The notes beneath the pieces are model-generated. The model ran no database searches and was not told the DNA's origin. It saw only the letters and a program-made list of their open reading frames with translations. Source: Saccharothrix sp. NRRL B-16348 (GTDB lineage: Bacteria; Actinomycetota; Actinomycetes; Mycobacteriales; Pseudonocardiaceae). Taken from it: a stretch of 64,000 bases of DNA. Of this stretch, positions 41,972-50,315 are shown one piece after another (positions within the stretch are counted from its first letter, which is position 1; each line of letters opens with the position of its first letter). The DNA lies in NCBI RefSeq assembly GCF_001280085.1, contig NZ_LGED01000221.1, forward strand, positions 1-64,000, in the 5' to 3' direction. The position numbers were made by a program, and so were the translations under genes.

Positions 41972-42679
41972 TCAGTTGCCCAGGCGCTTGGTGCCGTACT
42001 GGGAGATCCAGTTGTTGCCGCCGACGTTCAGGTCCGCCAGGACCTCGACGGAGTCACGCGTGGCCTCCAGGCTCATCGAGCCCTGGTTGGAGCCCGCCAG
42101 CTCGTAGGTCCACGTCTGCCCGACCGGGATGGTGCGGTCGGCCAACGGCACGTCGTGGAACCCGAACCGGATGATGTAGTGCGACTCGCCGTTGCCACGG
42201 GGCACCTCGACGTAGTCCTGCTGCGGGTGCCCGTACTGGATCGACGCCCGGTAGTGGTGGTCGACCGAGCCCGAGGGTGCGCGGAACTTCAGCACCAGGC
42301 AGTCGGTGTGCACGGGCGCGTTGCTGGTGTTGGTGAAGATGAGCTTGCGGCTGCCGTAGTACGTGCCGCCCTCCAGCTGCACCTTGACCGACAGGCCGAC
42401 GTTGCTCTTGAAGCCGGTGGTCAGCGGCTCGTCCAGGACCGGGTTGCGGCTCGGCACGGCGTAGTCCGTGCCACGCCGGCACCGCTCCAGGGGCGAGCCG
42501 TCCACCGAGGAGGGGCCGTCCGGGTACTGCTGGCCGTGTGCCGCCGGCCCCGCGCTCACGGGGGACGTGACCGCGACGACGTTCGCGCTCGCGGGCAGCG
42601 AGGACACGACGAACGCCGCGGACAGCGCGAGACCGGCGACTCCGCCGGCGGACCAGGCCGCCTTGGTCGATTTCTTCAT
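41972..42679 (-). CDS. Secreted beta-rich protein of unknown function (CBM-like)
   Basis: A 235-residue exported protein. ATG 42679 starts a signal peptide (MKKSTKAAWSAGGVAGLALSAAFVVSSLPASA). The mature part is rich in beta-prone segments and aromatic residues (YYGSRKLIFTNTSNAPVHTDCLVLKFRAPSG, HYIIRFGFHDVPLADRTIPVGQTWTYEL, GGNNWISQYGTKR), reminiscent of a beta-sandwich carbohydrate-binding module such as CBM2/CBM3, although I recognise no family. It lies between the LPMO/DoxX group and the dextran locus, with its own palindromic promoter. No catalytic motif is evident. It may be a free-standing binding protein. Confidence 0.6.
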   Translation of the reverse strand: MKKSTKAAWSAGGVAGLALSAAFVVSSLPASANVVAVTSPVSAGPAAHGQQYPDGPSSVDGSPLERCRRGTDYAVPSRNPVLDEPLTTGFKSNVGLSVKVQLEGGTYYGSRKLIFTNTSNAPVHTDCLVLKFRAPSGSVDHHYRASIQYGHPQQDYVEVPRGNGESHYIIRFGFHDVPLADRTIPVGQTWTYELAGSNQGSMSLEATRDSVEVLADLNVGGNNWISQYGTKRLGN

Positions 42680-42785
42680 GGGTGTGCCTCCGTCAAGACC
42701 GGAAGGAAGCGCCCGGGAGGAAGGGTGTCCCACCGGGGCTTGGTACACCGTGGCGGCGGCGTTCTCAGCTTAGGGGTTCGTGATT

Positions 42786-42800
42786 TTTGTTGTCAACAAA
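42786..42800. promoter_or_regulatory. TTTGTTGTCAACAAA palindrome over a -35 box
   Basis: A perfect 7+1+7 palindrome contains, on the minus strand, the -35 hexamer TTGACA. TAAGCT follows 18 bases later (about 42767-42772), giving a promoter for the 41972 gene with an operator directly over the -35. The adjoining 42801-42896 shows no gene. Confidence 0.6.
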
Positions 42801-42896
42801 GGAAGTTCTCGGTTTACCCGTTCAGCTCAACAGGACTGTCCATTGTGGACTGCACGGCTGCGAACGTGCGACTTGGATCATGCCAAGGTGATCCGG

Positions 42897-45194
42897 TCAC
42901 CCGGTGAGCGTCCACTTCTGACTGTTCCAGGTGCCGCAGTCCCACAGGTGCAGGCGGGCGCCGTCGGCGGTGCTCTGGCCTTCGATGTCCAGGCAGCGGT
43001 TGGACTTGAGGTTCTTCAGGGTGCCGTTGGCCTGGAAGGCCCACTTCTGGCTGTCCCACGTGCCGCAGTCCCACAGGTGCGCCTTGGTGCCGTTGGCGGT
43101 GGCGCCTCCTTCGACGTCCAGGCACTTGCCGCCGGACTTCAGCTGCTGCCCGTCGAGCGCCCAGGCCATGGACATCACGTCGGCGCAACCCCACTGCTGG
43201 ATCGCGGTGCCGTTCGCCGTGCCACCGGCTGCCCGGTCGACGCACTTGGCGGTCGCCCCGTTGACGATCCGGCCGCCGGTGACCGGGTCGGGGTCCGGGT
43301 TGGTGCCGCCGGGGCCCCAGGCGTTCCAGTTGTCCCAGGTCTCGGCGTCGAAGCCGATCCGGCCGAGCTTGTCGGCGGCCCAGTTGGAGCCGGACTTGGC
43401 GATGGCGGTGCCGCCGACGGTGTAGTTCTCCAGCTTCAGGCCGCGGCTGTCCCGGGTCTCGTTGCCCAGGGTCACCTTCTGGCCGCCGCTGTTGCTGTGC
43501 CGCTTGAGGAGGCTGACCTGCGAGGAAGCGTCCAGCTGGCTCCAGGCGTCGATCCTGAGGTTCTTGACGTGGATGTTCTCGGTGCTGGACAGGGCGAAGA
43601 CGCGGATCGCGCAGTTGGTCATGCCCTCGACGGTGATGTTCTCGAAGGTCATGTTCTTCACCCACGCGTTGGGGTCGGCCTTGGTGGTCGAGCCCATGTC
43701 CTCCCAGTGCGAGGAGGAGTTGAGGACGCAGGTGTTGTACTTGACGTCCTTCCAGTACATCCGGTTGTGGATCACGTGGGTGTTGGCGACCCGGACGTTG
43801 TCGATGTTGCGGGGAGTCCAGCCCCACTGGATGACGGGGCCGTTCTCGTTCTTCCAGATCACCGTGTTGTCGATGCTGACGTCGCTGTGGTACATCTTCA
43901 GCACGTCGTCGTTGGCGTTGAAGAACGTGTTCTTCATGGTGCTGCCGCGGTAGAGCTCGATGCCGTCGGTCTGCCAGTACCAGGAGCCGACCTGCTTGTA
44001 GTTCTCGACCCGCATGCTGAAGGTCTGCTCGTCGCCGTAGACGACGAACGAGTGGTACGGCGGTTCGTTGATGGTCACGCCCTGCAGGTCCAGGTGCTGC
44101 TGCCGGCCCTGGGCCGAGGCGAACTGCAGCATCTTCACGCAGGTGGAGTGGCAGTTGGACGAGCCGGAGAGGTGGTCGTAGTTGTTGGCGGTGTCCGCTT
44201 CGTAGACGTACTGCTCACCGGAGAGCACGCCGTAGCCGGTGACCTTGTAGAGGCCCTGGCTGTCGTCGGGGAAGCGGATGGCGCCCTTCACGTAGGCGCC
44301 GGGCGCCAGGTAGACCCACTTGACCTGCTTGGGCAGCAACGCGTGGTACTTCGAGGTCATGTAGTAGGTGCCGGGCCGGAAGTGCACGATCTCCTCGCTG
44401 ATCGTGTTCAGGTTGGTGACCTGTCCCTGCGGCGGGTAGTAGGTGCTCCCCGAGGCCGAGGTGGGGACCAGCCGGTCGCGCTCCGCACCGGTGGGCGCCG
44501 GTTCGGCGAAGATCATCATGGAGTTGCGGGGCTCGGTGTGGATGGCGCGGTTGCCGTTGCCCGACGAGGTGGTGAGCTTGCCCGCGTCGTTGGCCGGGCC
44601 CGACATGTCGTTGTACGCGGTGTACAGCTGCGGGTCGAACTCGACGGAGAAGCGGTAGCCCGCGGCGTTGTAGGGCACCTTGATGCGGACGGTGTCGCCG
44701 TCGACGAGCTGCTTGGTGAAGTTCAGGCTGCTGGGCTTGAGCTTGACCTGGTCGGCCGAGGAGACGCTCTGGCCGGTGCGCAGGGAGACGTCGACCCACA
44801 CGTCGGTGGCGTACTGGAAGGTCGACCAGCTCATCGTCAGGTTCGCCGACGACGAGAACTCGGCGCCGTCCTCCTTGGTGTAGCCGATCTTGCCCTTCCC
44901 GCTGCGGGCGATGCTCATGTACGGGAACGAGTCGTACCGGGTCGTCGGCGCCGCGGCGGTGGCGACCTGGACGTCGTAGAACGACGAGCGCCTGACCTTG
45001 TCGCTCGCCACCGGGCTGCTGGTGTTGAACTCGTGGTTGTCGTGCCACCACGTCTTGAGCTGCTCGCTGTCGGAGGTCGCGGCCTGGGCCGGCGGCGTCC
45101 CCGCGCCCACCCAGGCCGGCGCGACGGCGCCGACCAGGGCCAGGGCCAGACCGGCGGCGAGTGCCACCGGTCGGCTCATTCTTGCTGTGCGCAT
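42897..45194 (-). CDS. Secreted GH49 dextranase with C-terminal CBM13
   Basis: A 765-residue exported enzyme: signal peptide (about 1-39, ending PAQAA), an N-terminal beta-sandwich (about 45-235), a right-handed parallel beta-helix (about 240-620) and a ricin-type CBM13 (about 645-765). The helix carries the GH49 signature: Asp410 in WQTDGIELY and Asp429-Asp430 in ANDDVLKMYHS. The 19-residue spacing equals that of Asp376 and Asp395-396 in the Penicillium dextranase Dex49A. The segments IWKNENGPVIQWGWTPRNID and THVIHNR also match that family. It should cut alpha-1,6-glucan (isopullulanase is the alternative in GH49). It lies directly downstream of the alpha-1,6-glucosidase. Confidence 0.93.
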   Translation of the reverse strand: MRTARMSRPVALAAGLALALVGAVAPAWVGAGTPPAQAATSDSEQLKTWWHDNHEFNTSSPVASDKVRRSSFYDVQVATAAAPTTRYDSFPYMSIARSGKGKIGYTKEDGAEFSSSANLTMSWSTFQYATDVWVDVSLRTGQSVSSADQVKLKPSSLNFTKQLVDGDTVRIKVPYNAAGYRFSVEFDPQLYTAYNDMSGPANDAGKLTTSSGNGNRAIHTEPRNSMMIFAEPAPTGAERDRLVPTSASGSTYYPPQGQVTNLNTISEEIVHFRPGTYYMTSKYHALLPKQVKWVYLAPGAYVKGAIRFPDDSQGLYKVTGYGVLSGEQYVYEADTANNYDHLSGSSNCHSTCVKMLQFASAQGRQQHLDLQGVTINEPPYHSFVVYGDEQTFSMRVENYKQVGSWYWQTDGIELYRGSTMKNTFFNANDDVLKMYHSDVSIDNTVIWKNENGPVIQWGWTPRNIDNVRVANTHVIHNRMYWKDVKYNTCVLNSSSHWEDMGSTTKADPNAWVKNMTFENITVEGMTNCAIRVFALSSTENIHVKNLRIDAWSQLDASSQVSLLKRHSNSGGQKVTLGNETRDSRGLKLENYTVGGTAIAKSGSNWAADKLGRIGFDAETWDNWNAWGPGGTNPDPDPVTGGRIVNGATAKCVDRAAGGTANGTAIQQWGCADVMSMAWALDGQQLKSGGKCLDVEGGATANGTKAHLWDCGTWDSQKWAFQANGTLKNLKSNRCLDIEGQSTADGARLHLWDCGTWNSQKWTLTG

Positions 45195-45248
45195 GGCGAA
45201 ATCCTCTTCTCGTCATTGGGAAGGGTTCTGCGTCGTGCTACCGCGGCC

Positions 45249-46976
45249 CTACTTCATGAAGACGTGGGCGGACCACGGCTCCATGGGGATCCGGCCGCTC
45301 ACGACCGATGGCTCGTCGACGTTGGACAGCAGCAGGTCGGCAGTCGACCAACCGCCGTCCACGGTGGCGGTTTGCGGTGTGCCGCTGAGGTTGGCCACGA
45401 CGAGCAGTCGGTCGTCGTCCAGGGTGCGTTCGTAGGCGTAGAGGTAGGGTTCGTCGGCCAAGAGCATCCGGAAGTCGCCGCGGGCGATCACCGGGAGCGA
45501 GTGGCGCAGCTCGATGAGCCGCCGGTAGTGGTTGAAGACGGAGTCCGGGTCGTCGTACTGCGCCTCGGCGCTGAGCCAGGTGTGGTTGGGGTTCACCGCG
45601 ATCCACGGTCGGCCGGTGGTGAATCCGGCGTTGGGGCTCGCGTCCCACTGGACGGGCGTGCGGGCGTTGTCGCGGCCCATCGCGCGCAGGCCGCGCAACA
45701 CCGACTCCGGCTCACCGCCGGCGGCGACGGACTCGGCGTAGTGGTTGAGGGATTCGACGTCGCGCAGCTCGTGCACGCCGGCGAACGGCGCGTTGGTCAT
45801 GCCCAGCTCTTCACCCTGGTAGACGTACGGGGTGCCGCGGTGCAGGTGGAGCACGGTGGCCAACGCCGTGGCCGACTCGCGCCAGTACTTCCCGTCGTCG
45901 CCGAACCGGGATACCACGCGGGGCTGGTCGTGGTTGTTCCAGTACAGGCTGTTCCAGCCGACCTCGCCCAACGCGGTCTGCCACCGGCTCAGCGAGGCTT
46001 TGAGGTCGCGCAGGTCCAGCGGGCGTGGGTCGAACTTGCCGCCGGGGCCGTGGTCGAGAGAGACGTGTTCGAACTGGAACACCATGTCCAGCTCGCGTCG
46101 TGCCGGGTCGGTGAACAGCCGGGCGTCCTCCCAGGTGACGCCCGGCATCTCGCCCACGGTCAGCAGGTCGCCCGACCGGCCGTCGAACACCTCGCGGTGC
46201 ATCTCCTGGAGGAACTCGTGGATGCGCGGCCCGGTGCCGTAGTGTGGGAACCCGTCACCGAGGCCGCTCGTGCCGGTGGTCGCGCCGTCGGGCAGGTCCG
46301 GGTCCTTCGAGATCAGGTTGATGACATCCATCCGGAAGCCGTCCACGCCCCGGTCCAGCCACCACCGCATCATCTCGTAGACGGCGTGCCGCACCTCGGG
46401 GTTCTCCCAGTTCAGGTCCGGCTGCTTGGGTGCGAACAGGTGCAGGTAGTACTCGCCGGTCGTCTCGTCCAACGTCCACGTGGGGCCGGAGAAGAACGAC
46501 TCCCAGTTGGTCGGCTCCGCGCCCGGCTGCCCGGCCTCGAACCCCTCGCGCGGCGGGCGCCACCAGTACCAGTCCCGCTTCGGGTTGTCGCGCGACGACC
46601 GGGACTCCACGAACCACGGGTGCTCGTCGGAGGTGTGGTTGACCACCAGGTCCATCACCAGCTTCATGCCGCGGGCGTGCACCTCGGCGAGCAGCCGGTC
46701 GAAGTCGTCCAGGGTGCCGAACGCGGGGTCGATCGCCTGGTAGTCGGAGATGTCGTAGCCGTTGTCGGCGTGCGGTGAGGCGTAGACGGGTGACAGCCAG
46801 ATCACGTCGATGCCGAGCCGTTCCAGGTGGTCCAGCCGGGTGATCAGGCCGGGGAGGTCGCCGACGCCGTCGCCGTTGGAGTCGGCGAAGCTGCGCGGGT
46901 AGACCTGGTAGACCACGGCCGTGGTCCACCACGGGGCGGTGCCCACGGAGGTGGTCACCGTCTGCTCGAGAGTCAT
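45249..46976 (-). CDS. GH13 oligo-1,6-glucosidase / dextran glucosidase
   Basis: A 575-residue cytoplasmic alpha-glucosidase of subfamily GH13_31 type. Catalytic residues: nucleophile Asp217 in GFRMDVIN, acid/base Glu276 in TVGEMPG and Asp350 in NNHDQPR. The residue after the nucleophile is Val218, the feature that marks alpha-1,6 specificity (oligo-1,6-glucosidase, dextran glucosidase) as opposed to Ala or Thr in alpha-1,4 enzymes. The N-terminal YQVYPRSFADSNGDGVGDLPG has the usual Ca-site pattern. With no signal, it would hydrolyse isomalto-oligosaccharides brought in by the adjacent ABC transporter. Confidence 0.94.
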   Translation of the reverse strand: MTLEQTVTTSVGTAPWWTTAVVYQVYPRSFADSNGDGVGDLPGLITRLDHLERLGIDVIWLSPVYASPHADNGYDISDYQAIDPAFGTLDDFDRLLAEVHARGMKLVMDLVVNHTSDEHPWFVESRSSRDNPKRDWYWWRPPREGFEAGQPGAEPTNWESFFSGPTWTLDETTGEYYLHLFAPKQPDLNWENPEVRHAVYEMMRWWLDRGVDGFRMDVINLISKDPDLPDGATTGTSGLGDGFPHYGTGPRIHEFLQEMHREVFDGRSGDLLTVGEMPGVTWEDARLFTDPARRELDMVFQFEHVSLDHGPGGKFDPRPLDLRDLKASLSRWQTALGEVGWNSLYWNNHDQPRVVSRFGDDGKYWRESATALATVLHLHRGTPYVYQGEELGMTNAPFAGVHELRDVESLNHYAESVAAGGEPESVLRGLRAMGRDNARTPVQWDASPNAGFTTGRPWIAVNPNHTWLSAEAQYDDPDSVFNHYRRLIELRHSLPVIARGDFRMLLADEPYLYAYERTLDDDRLLVVANLSGTPQTATVDGGWSTADLLLSNVDEPSVVSGRIPMEPWSAHVFMK

Positions 46977-46995
46977 GGATGTCCTTCGTGGGGAG

Positions 46996-47898
46996 TTATT
47001 TGACCGCGCCGAGGTTCACACCGCGCATGAGCGTGCGCTGGAAGAGCAGGAAGAACACGAGTGCGGGCAGGATGCCTGCCAGCGACGCGGCGGCCAGGGC
47101 GGTGGGGTCGCTGGTGTACTGGCCGCTCAACGCGCCCAGCGCGACCGACACGGTCTGGTTGTCCGCCGAGGGCAGCAGCACCAGGGGCAGGAAGAAGTCG
47201 TTCCAGGTCCAGATGAAGAAGAACGTCATCAGCACCGCCATCGTCGGCCGGGTCAGCGGCAGGACGACGAGCCGGAGCACCTGGAAGCGGGAGGCGCCGT
47301 CGAGCCGTGCGGCTTCCAGCACCTCGGGCGGGAAGGTGCCCAGCACCGAGGACAGCATGTAGGTGCCGAACGCGCTCTGGAGCACGGCCAGGATGATGAC
47401 GACGCCGGTCATCGTGTCGTAGAGCCCGAGGTCGCGGGTGAGCACGAACAGCGGGTACACCAGCGCTTCCTGCGGGATGGTGAACGCCAGCATGAACAGC
47501 GCGAGGATCCACACCCGGCCGCGGATCCGGCCGATGCCGATCGCGAACGCCGACAGCAGGCTCAGCGCCACCGCGATCAGGGCCACGCTGCCGCTGATCA
47601 CGACGCTGTTGAGCAGCTTGCGGTTGAAGTCCACGCCGCCCCAGAAGTCGACCAGGGCGGAGAAGTCGAGCTCGGTGGGCAGCGAGACGGGGCCGTTGGC
47701 GATGTAGTCGGGCGCGGGCTTGAACGCGTTGATGATCGCGATCCAGAACGGGAACAGCATCAGCAGGCCGACAGCGGCGACCAGGGCGAGCACCACCCAG
47801 CCGCTGACGCCGCGCTTGCGGCGCTTGACCTTGCGCACGACGGGCGCGGGAGGCGTTGCCGGGCTCACGGCCGTCTGCTCCAGGCTATCCACGGCCAT
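46996..47898 (-). CDS. ABC sugar transporter permease, MalG type
   Basis: A 300-residue permease with six membrane helices and the EAA loop EAARLDGASRFQVLRLVVLPLTRP that docks the ATPase. Length and the C-terminal LMRGVNLGAVK are typical of CUT1 family second permeases. It overlaps the preceding permease gene by 14 bp. No ATPase gene is present in the locus, so it must use one encoded elsewhere; a shared MsiK-type ATPase is usual in actinomycetes. Predicted cargo is isomalto-oligosaccharides from dextran, from the enzymes alongside. Confidence 0.92.
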   Translation of the reverse strand: MAVDSLEQTAVSPATPPAPVVRKVKRRKRGVSGWVVLALVAAVGLLMLFPFWIAIINAFKPAPDYIANGPVSLPTELDFSALVDFWGGVDFNRKLLNSVVISGSVALIAVALSLLSAFAIGIGRIRGRVWILALFMLAFTIPQEALVYPLFVLTRDLGLYDTMTGVVIILAVLQSAFGTYMLSSVLGTFPPEVLEAARLDGASRFQVLRLVVLPLTRPTMAVLMTFFFIWTWNDFFLPLVLLPSADNQTVSVALGALSGQYTSDPTALAAASLAGILPALVFFLLFQRTLMRGVNLGAVK

Positions 47899-48823
47899 CT
47901 TCGAACCCTTCGGAGTTGCGGGTCTGGTAGCGCAGCAGCACCACCGCGACGACCGAGATCATCAGGGCCAGCACGGACGCCACCGCGGCGCCGTAGCCCA
48001 CTTTCGTGGTGGTGAAGAAGTTGGAGAACGAGAAGTAGGCGGGCACGATCGTGCTGGTGCCGGGGCCGCCGCGGGTGAGCACGAAGATCGGCGCGAACAC
48101 CTTCAGCGCGGCCACCGACGTGGTGATCAGCACGACCGCGATCTCCGGCCGCAGCTGGTTGAGCGTGATGGTGCGGAACTGCTGCAGCCAGGTCGCGCCG
48201 TCCAGCTCGGCGGCCTCGTACAGCGCCGGGTCCACCCGGGACAGCCCGGCCATGAACACCACGACGGTGTAGCCGATCTGGAGCCAGACCAGGACGTTCA
48301 TCACCGCGTAGATGGCGAGGTCGGAGTCGCCGAGCCAGTTCTGCGCCAGGCCGTCGAGCCCGAGGTCGCGCAGGGTGGTGTTGATGATCCCGTACTGCGG
48401 TTGGTACATCCACTTCCACAGCACGCCCGCGACCGCGATCGGCAGGATCTGCGGCAGGTAGTAGGTGGCGCGCAGGAAGCTCGCGACCTTCGACCCGAAC
48501 TTCGGCGAGATGAAGTTGAACAGCACGGCCGCGACCACCACCCCGATGGCGGTCGGGAGGATCGCCATGGCCACGATGAACGCCACGCTGTGCCGGAACG
48601 AGGCCCAGAACAGCGGGTCGCCCAGCAGCCGCTGGTAGTTCTCGAACCCGATGAACACCGGGTCGCCGACACCCCTGAACGACGTGAGGCTGTACCAGAG
48701 GTTCATCCCGAACGGCACGGCGACGACGGCGAGGAACCCGACCGCGCCGGGCAGGATGTACCACCAGTAGCCGCTGCGGCGTTCGGACGTGCTCCTGCGC
48801 CGCACGGCGGTGAGCGAGGACAT
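47885..48823 (-). CDS. ABC sugar transporter permease, MalF type
   Basis: A 312-residue CUT1 permease with an N-terminal helix (WWYILPGAVGFLAVVAVPFGMNLWYS), the usual RATYYLPQILPIAVAGVLWKWMY segment and the EAA loop EAAELDGATWLQQFRTITLNQLRP. It is the first permease after the binding-protein gene (20 bp apart). Forms a heterodimer with the product of the 46996 gene. Confidence 0.92.
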   Translation of the reverse strand: MSSLTAVRRRSTSERRSGYWWYILPGAVGFLAVVAVPFGMNLWYSLTSFRGVGDPVFIGFENYQRLLGDPLFWASFRHSVAFIVAMAILPTAIGVVVAAVLFNFISPKFGSKVASFLRATYYLPQILPIAVAGVLWKWMYQPQYGIINTTLRDLGLDGLAQNWLGDSDLAIYAVMNVLVWLQIGYTVVVFMAGLSRVDPALYEAAELDGATWLQQFRTITLNQLRPEIAVVLITTSVAALKVFAPIFVLTRGGPGTSTIVPAYFSFSNFFTTTKVGYGAAVASVLALMISVVAVVLLRYQTRNSEGFEDGRG

Positions 48824-48843
48824 GGCGATCCTTTCCCGGGCGG

Positions 48844-50124
48844 TTACGCGGACGGCTTGCCGGCGTCGTAGGCGGCCTTGATCGCCTCGACCACCTGCCG
48901 CGGGCTCGCGTCACCGCCGACGAGGTTCGTGGTGTTGGCCAGCAGCACGTCGTTCAGCCCGGCCACCGGCCAGTCGGGGTACCAGGCCAGGCCGCCGTTC
49001 TCGCCGGACAGCAGCTCGGTGAACCGGTCGCCGACCAGCAGGCCCATCGCGGAACTCGCCGAACCGGGCTCGGCCGCGACCGGCACGCCGCCCTTGTCCG
49101 CCAGGAAGTTCTGCACCTCGGGCCGCTGGGTGATCTCCAGGAAGTCATAGGCGAGGTCCTTGTTCTTGGCCTTCGCCGGCACGACCCACAGGTTGCCGCC
49201 GGAGCCGGGGTGCAGCTCGTTGCCGGGGAAGAGGAACTGGCCCGTCTTGAACGTGGGCTGCTCGGCGATCTGCCCGGACCACCACGTGCCGGAGACGAAC
49301 ATCGGGTACTGGCCCGCGATGAACGCGTTGCCCGCGTCCTGCGCCGGGATGCCGGTGGAGTCGGTGCTGATGTACTTCTGCTCCACCCACTGGCGCATGG
49401 TGGTGGCGGCCTTCTCCCACGCCGACCAGTCCGCCTCGCCCTCGAACCGCTGGTAGGCGGCCACGGACCGCTCGGTCATGTGGGCCAGCGCCAGCGAGTA
49501 CAGCAGGTGCGGGCCGGGGTAGTCGGCGGAGCCGAGCGCGAGCGGCGTGACGCCCTTGTCCGCGAACGCCTTCAGCGCGTTCTCGAACTCGGCCAACGTG
49601 GTCGGCACCCGCACGTCGTGCCGGGCGAACAGGTCCTGGTTGTACCAGACGCCGACGTACTCGCCGTAGTTCGTGATGCCGTACCGCTTGCCCGACCCCA
49701 TGAGCCCGTTGTCGTCGTACAGGCCGACGTCCTGGGCGGTGTTGTCGAGCTTCCAGCCGCGGGTCTTGGCGACGTCGGTCAGGTCGGTGAGCAGGCCGGC
49801 CTTCGCCACGACGCCGGCGGTGGCGTTGCCCTTGAGGTACTCCAGCACGTCCGGGGTGTCGTCGGAGTCCAGGATCAGCTGGCCGGACTGCTGCATCTGC
49901 TCGTAGGTCTTGAGCTCCTGCTTGACCGTGACGCCGGGGTGCTCGGCCTCGAAGATCGAGACGGCCTGCTTCCAGGCGGCCGACAGCGCGCTGTCATCGG
50001 TCTCCCACCACCACACCTTGAGCGTGTTCGGGTCACCGGAGTCACCTCCGCTCGAACACCCGGTCATCACCAGCGCCAAGGCGGCGGCCACCGCGGTGGC
50101 CAGCCGTAGGGGGTGCTTGCGCAT
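48844..50124 (-). CDS. Sugar-binding lipoprotein of the ABC transporter
   Basis: A 426-residue family 1 extracellular solute-binding lipoprotein (lipobox VMTGCSS, Cys about residue 23). The mature start TLKVWWWETDDSALSAAWKQAVSIFEAEHPGV and the C-terminal RPEVQNFLADKGGVPV are typical of CUT1 binding proteins. It should capture isomalto-oligosaccharides at the cell surface. It is the first gene of the operon binding protein-MalF-MalG-GH13-GH49 and is divergent from the ROK repressor. Confidence 0.93.
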   Translation of the reverse strand: MRKHPLRLATAVAAALALVMTGCSSGGDSGDPNTLKVWWWETDDSALSAAWKQAVSIFEAEHPGVTVKQELKTYEQMQQSGQLILDSDDTPDVLEYLKGNATAGVVAKAGLLTDLTDVAKTRGWKLDNTAQDVGLYDDNGLMGSGKRYGITNYGEYVGVWYNQDLFARHDVRVPTTLAEFENALKAFADKGVTPLALGSADYPGPHLLYSLALAHMTERSVAAYQRFEGEADWSAWEKAATTMRQWVEQKYISTDSTGIPAQDAGNAFIAGQYPMFVSGTWWSGQIAEQPTFKTGQFLFPGNELHPGSGGNLWVVPAKAKNKDLAYDFLEITQRPEVQNFLADKGGVPVAAEPGSASSAMGLLVGDRFTELLSGENGGLAWYPDWPVAGLNDVLLANTTNLVGGDASPRQVVEAIKAAYDAGKPSA

Positions 50125-50248
50125 GTCGATCCTCCAGAGTCGCGACGGCGGCGTCGCCTACCGAGGTTTTCTTTGTCGCAACATTAAGGGTGACGGCACT
50201 GTAACGCGTCAACCCGCAGCTAGTCACGTTTTCGTCACGCAAGGGGTC

Positions 50249-50276
50249 TTGTCAGGTAGTTTCGTCGCGGTACTAT
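50249..50276 (+). promoter_or_regulatory. Promoter of the ROK regulator in the divergent region
   Basis: TTGTCA (50249-50254), a 16-base spacer and TACTAT (50271-50276). Short TTTTCGTC/TTTCGTC repeats at about 50229-50266 in the same 191-bp region are candidate repressor contacts. Confidence 0.5.
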
Positions 50277-50315
50277 TGCGTTCCGGTTACCCCCGACCTC
50301 GACGAGGAGCGCACG

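Noticed and set aside
42780..46778. Very long plus-strand open frame (about 1330 codons) opposite the GH49 and GH13 genes
   Set aside because: Its translation is a Val/Gly/Asp-rich shadow of high-GC coding on the other strand, with no family motif, and the minus-strand genes are unmistakable.
48844..50124. Missing ABC transporter ATPase as a sign of a broken dextran locus
   Set aside because: CUT1 systems in actinomycetes routinely share a distant MsiK-type ATPase, so absence here is normal.
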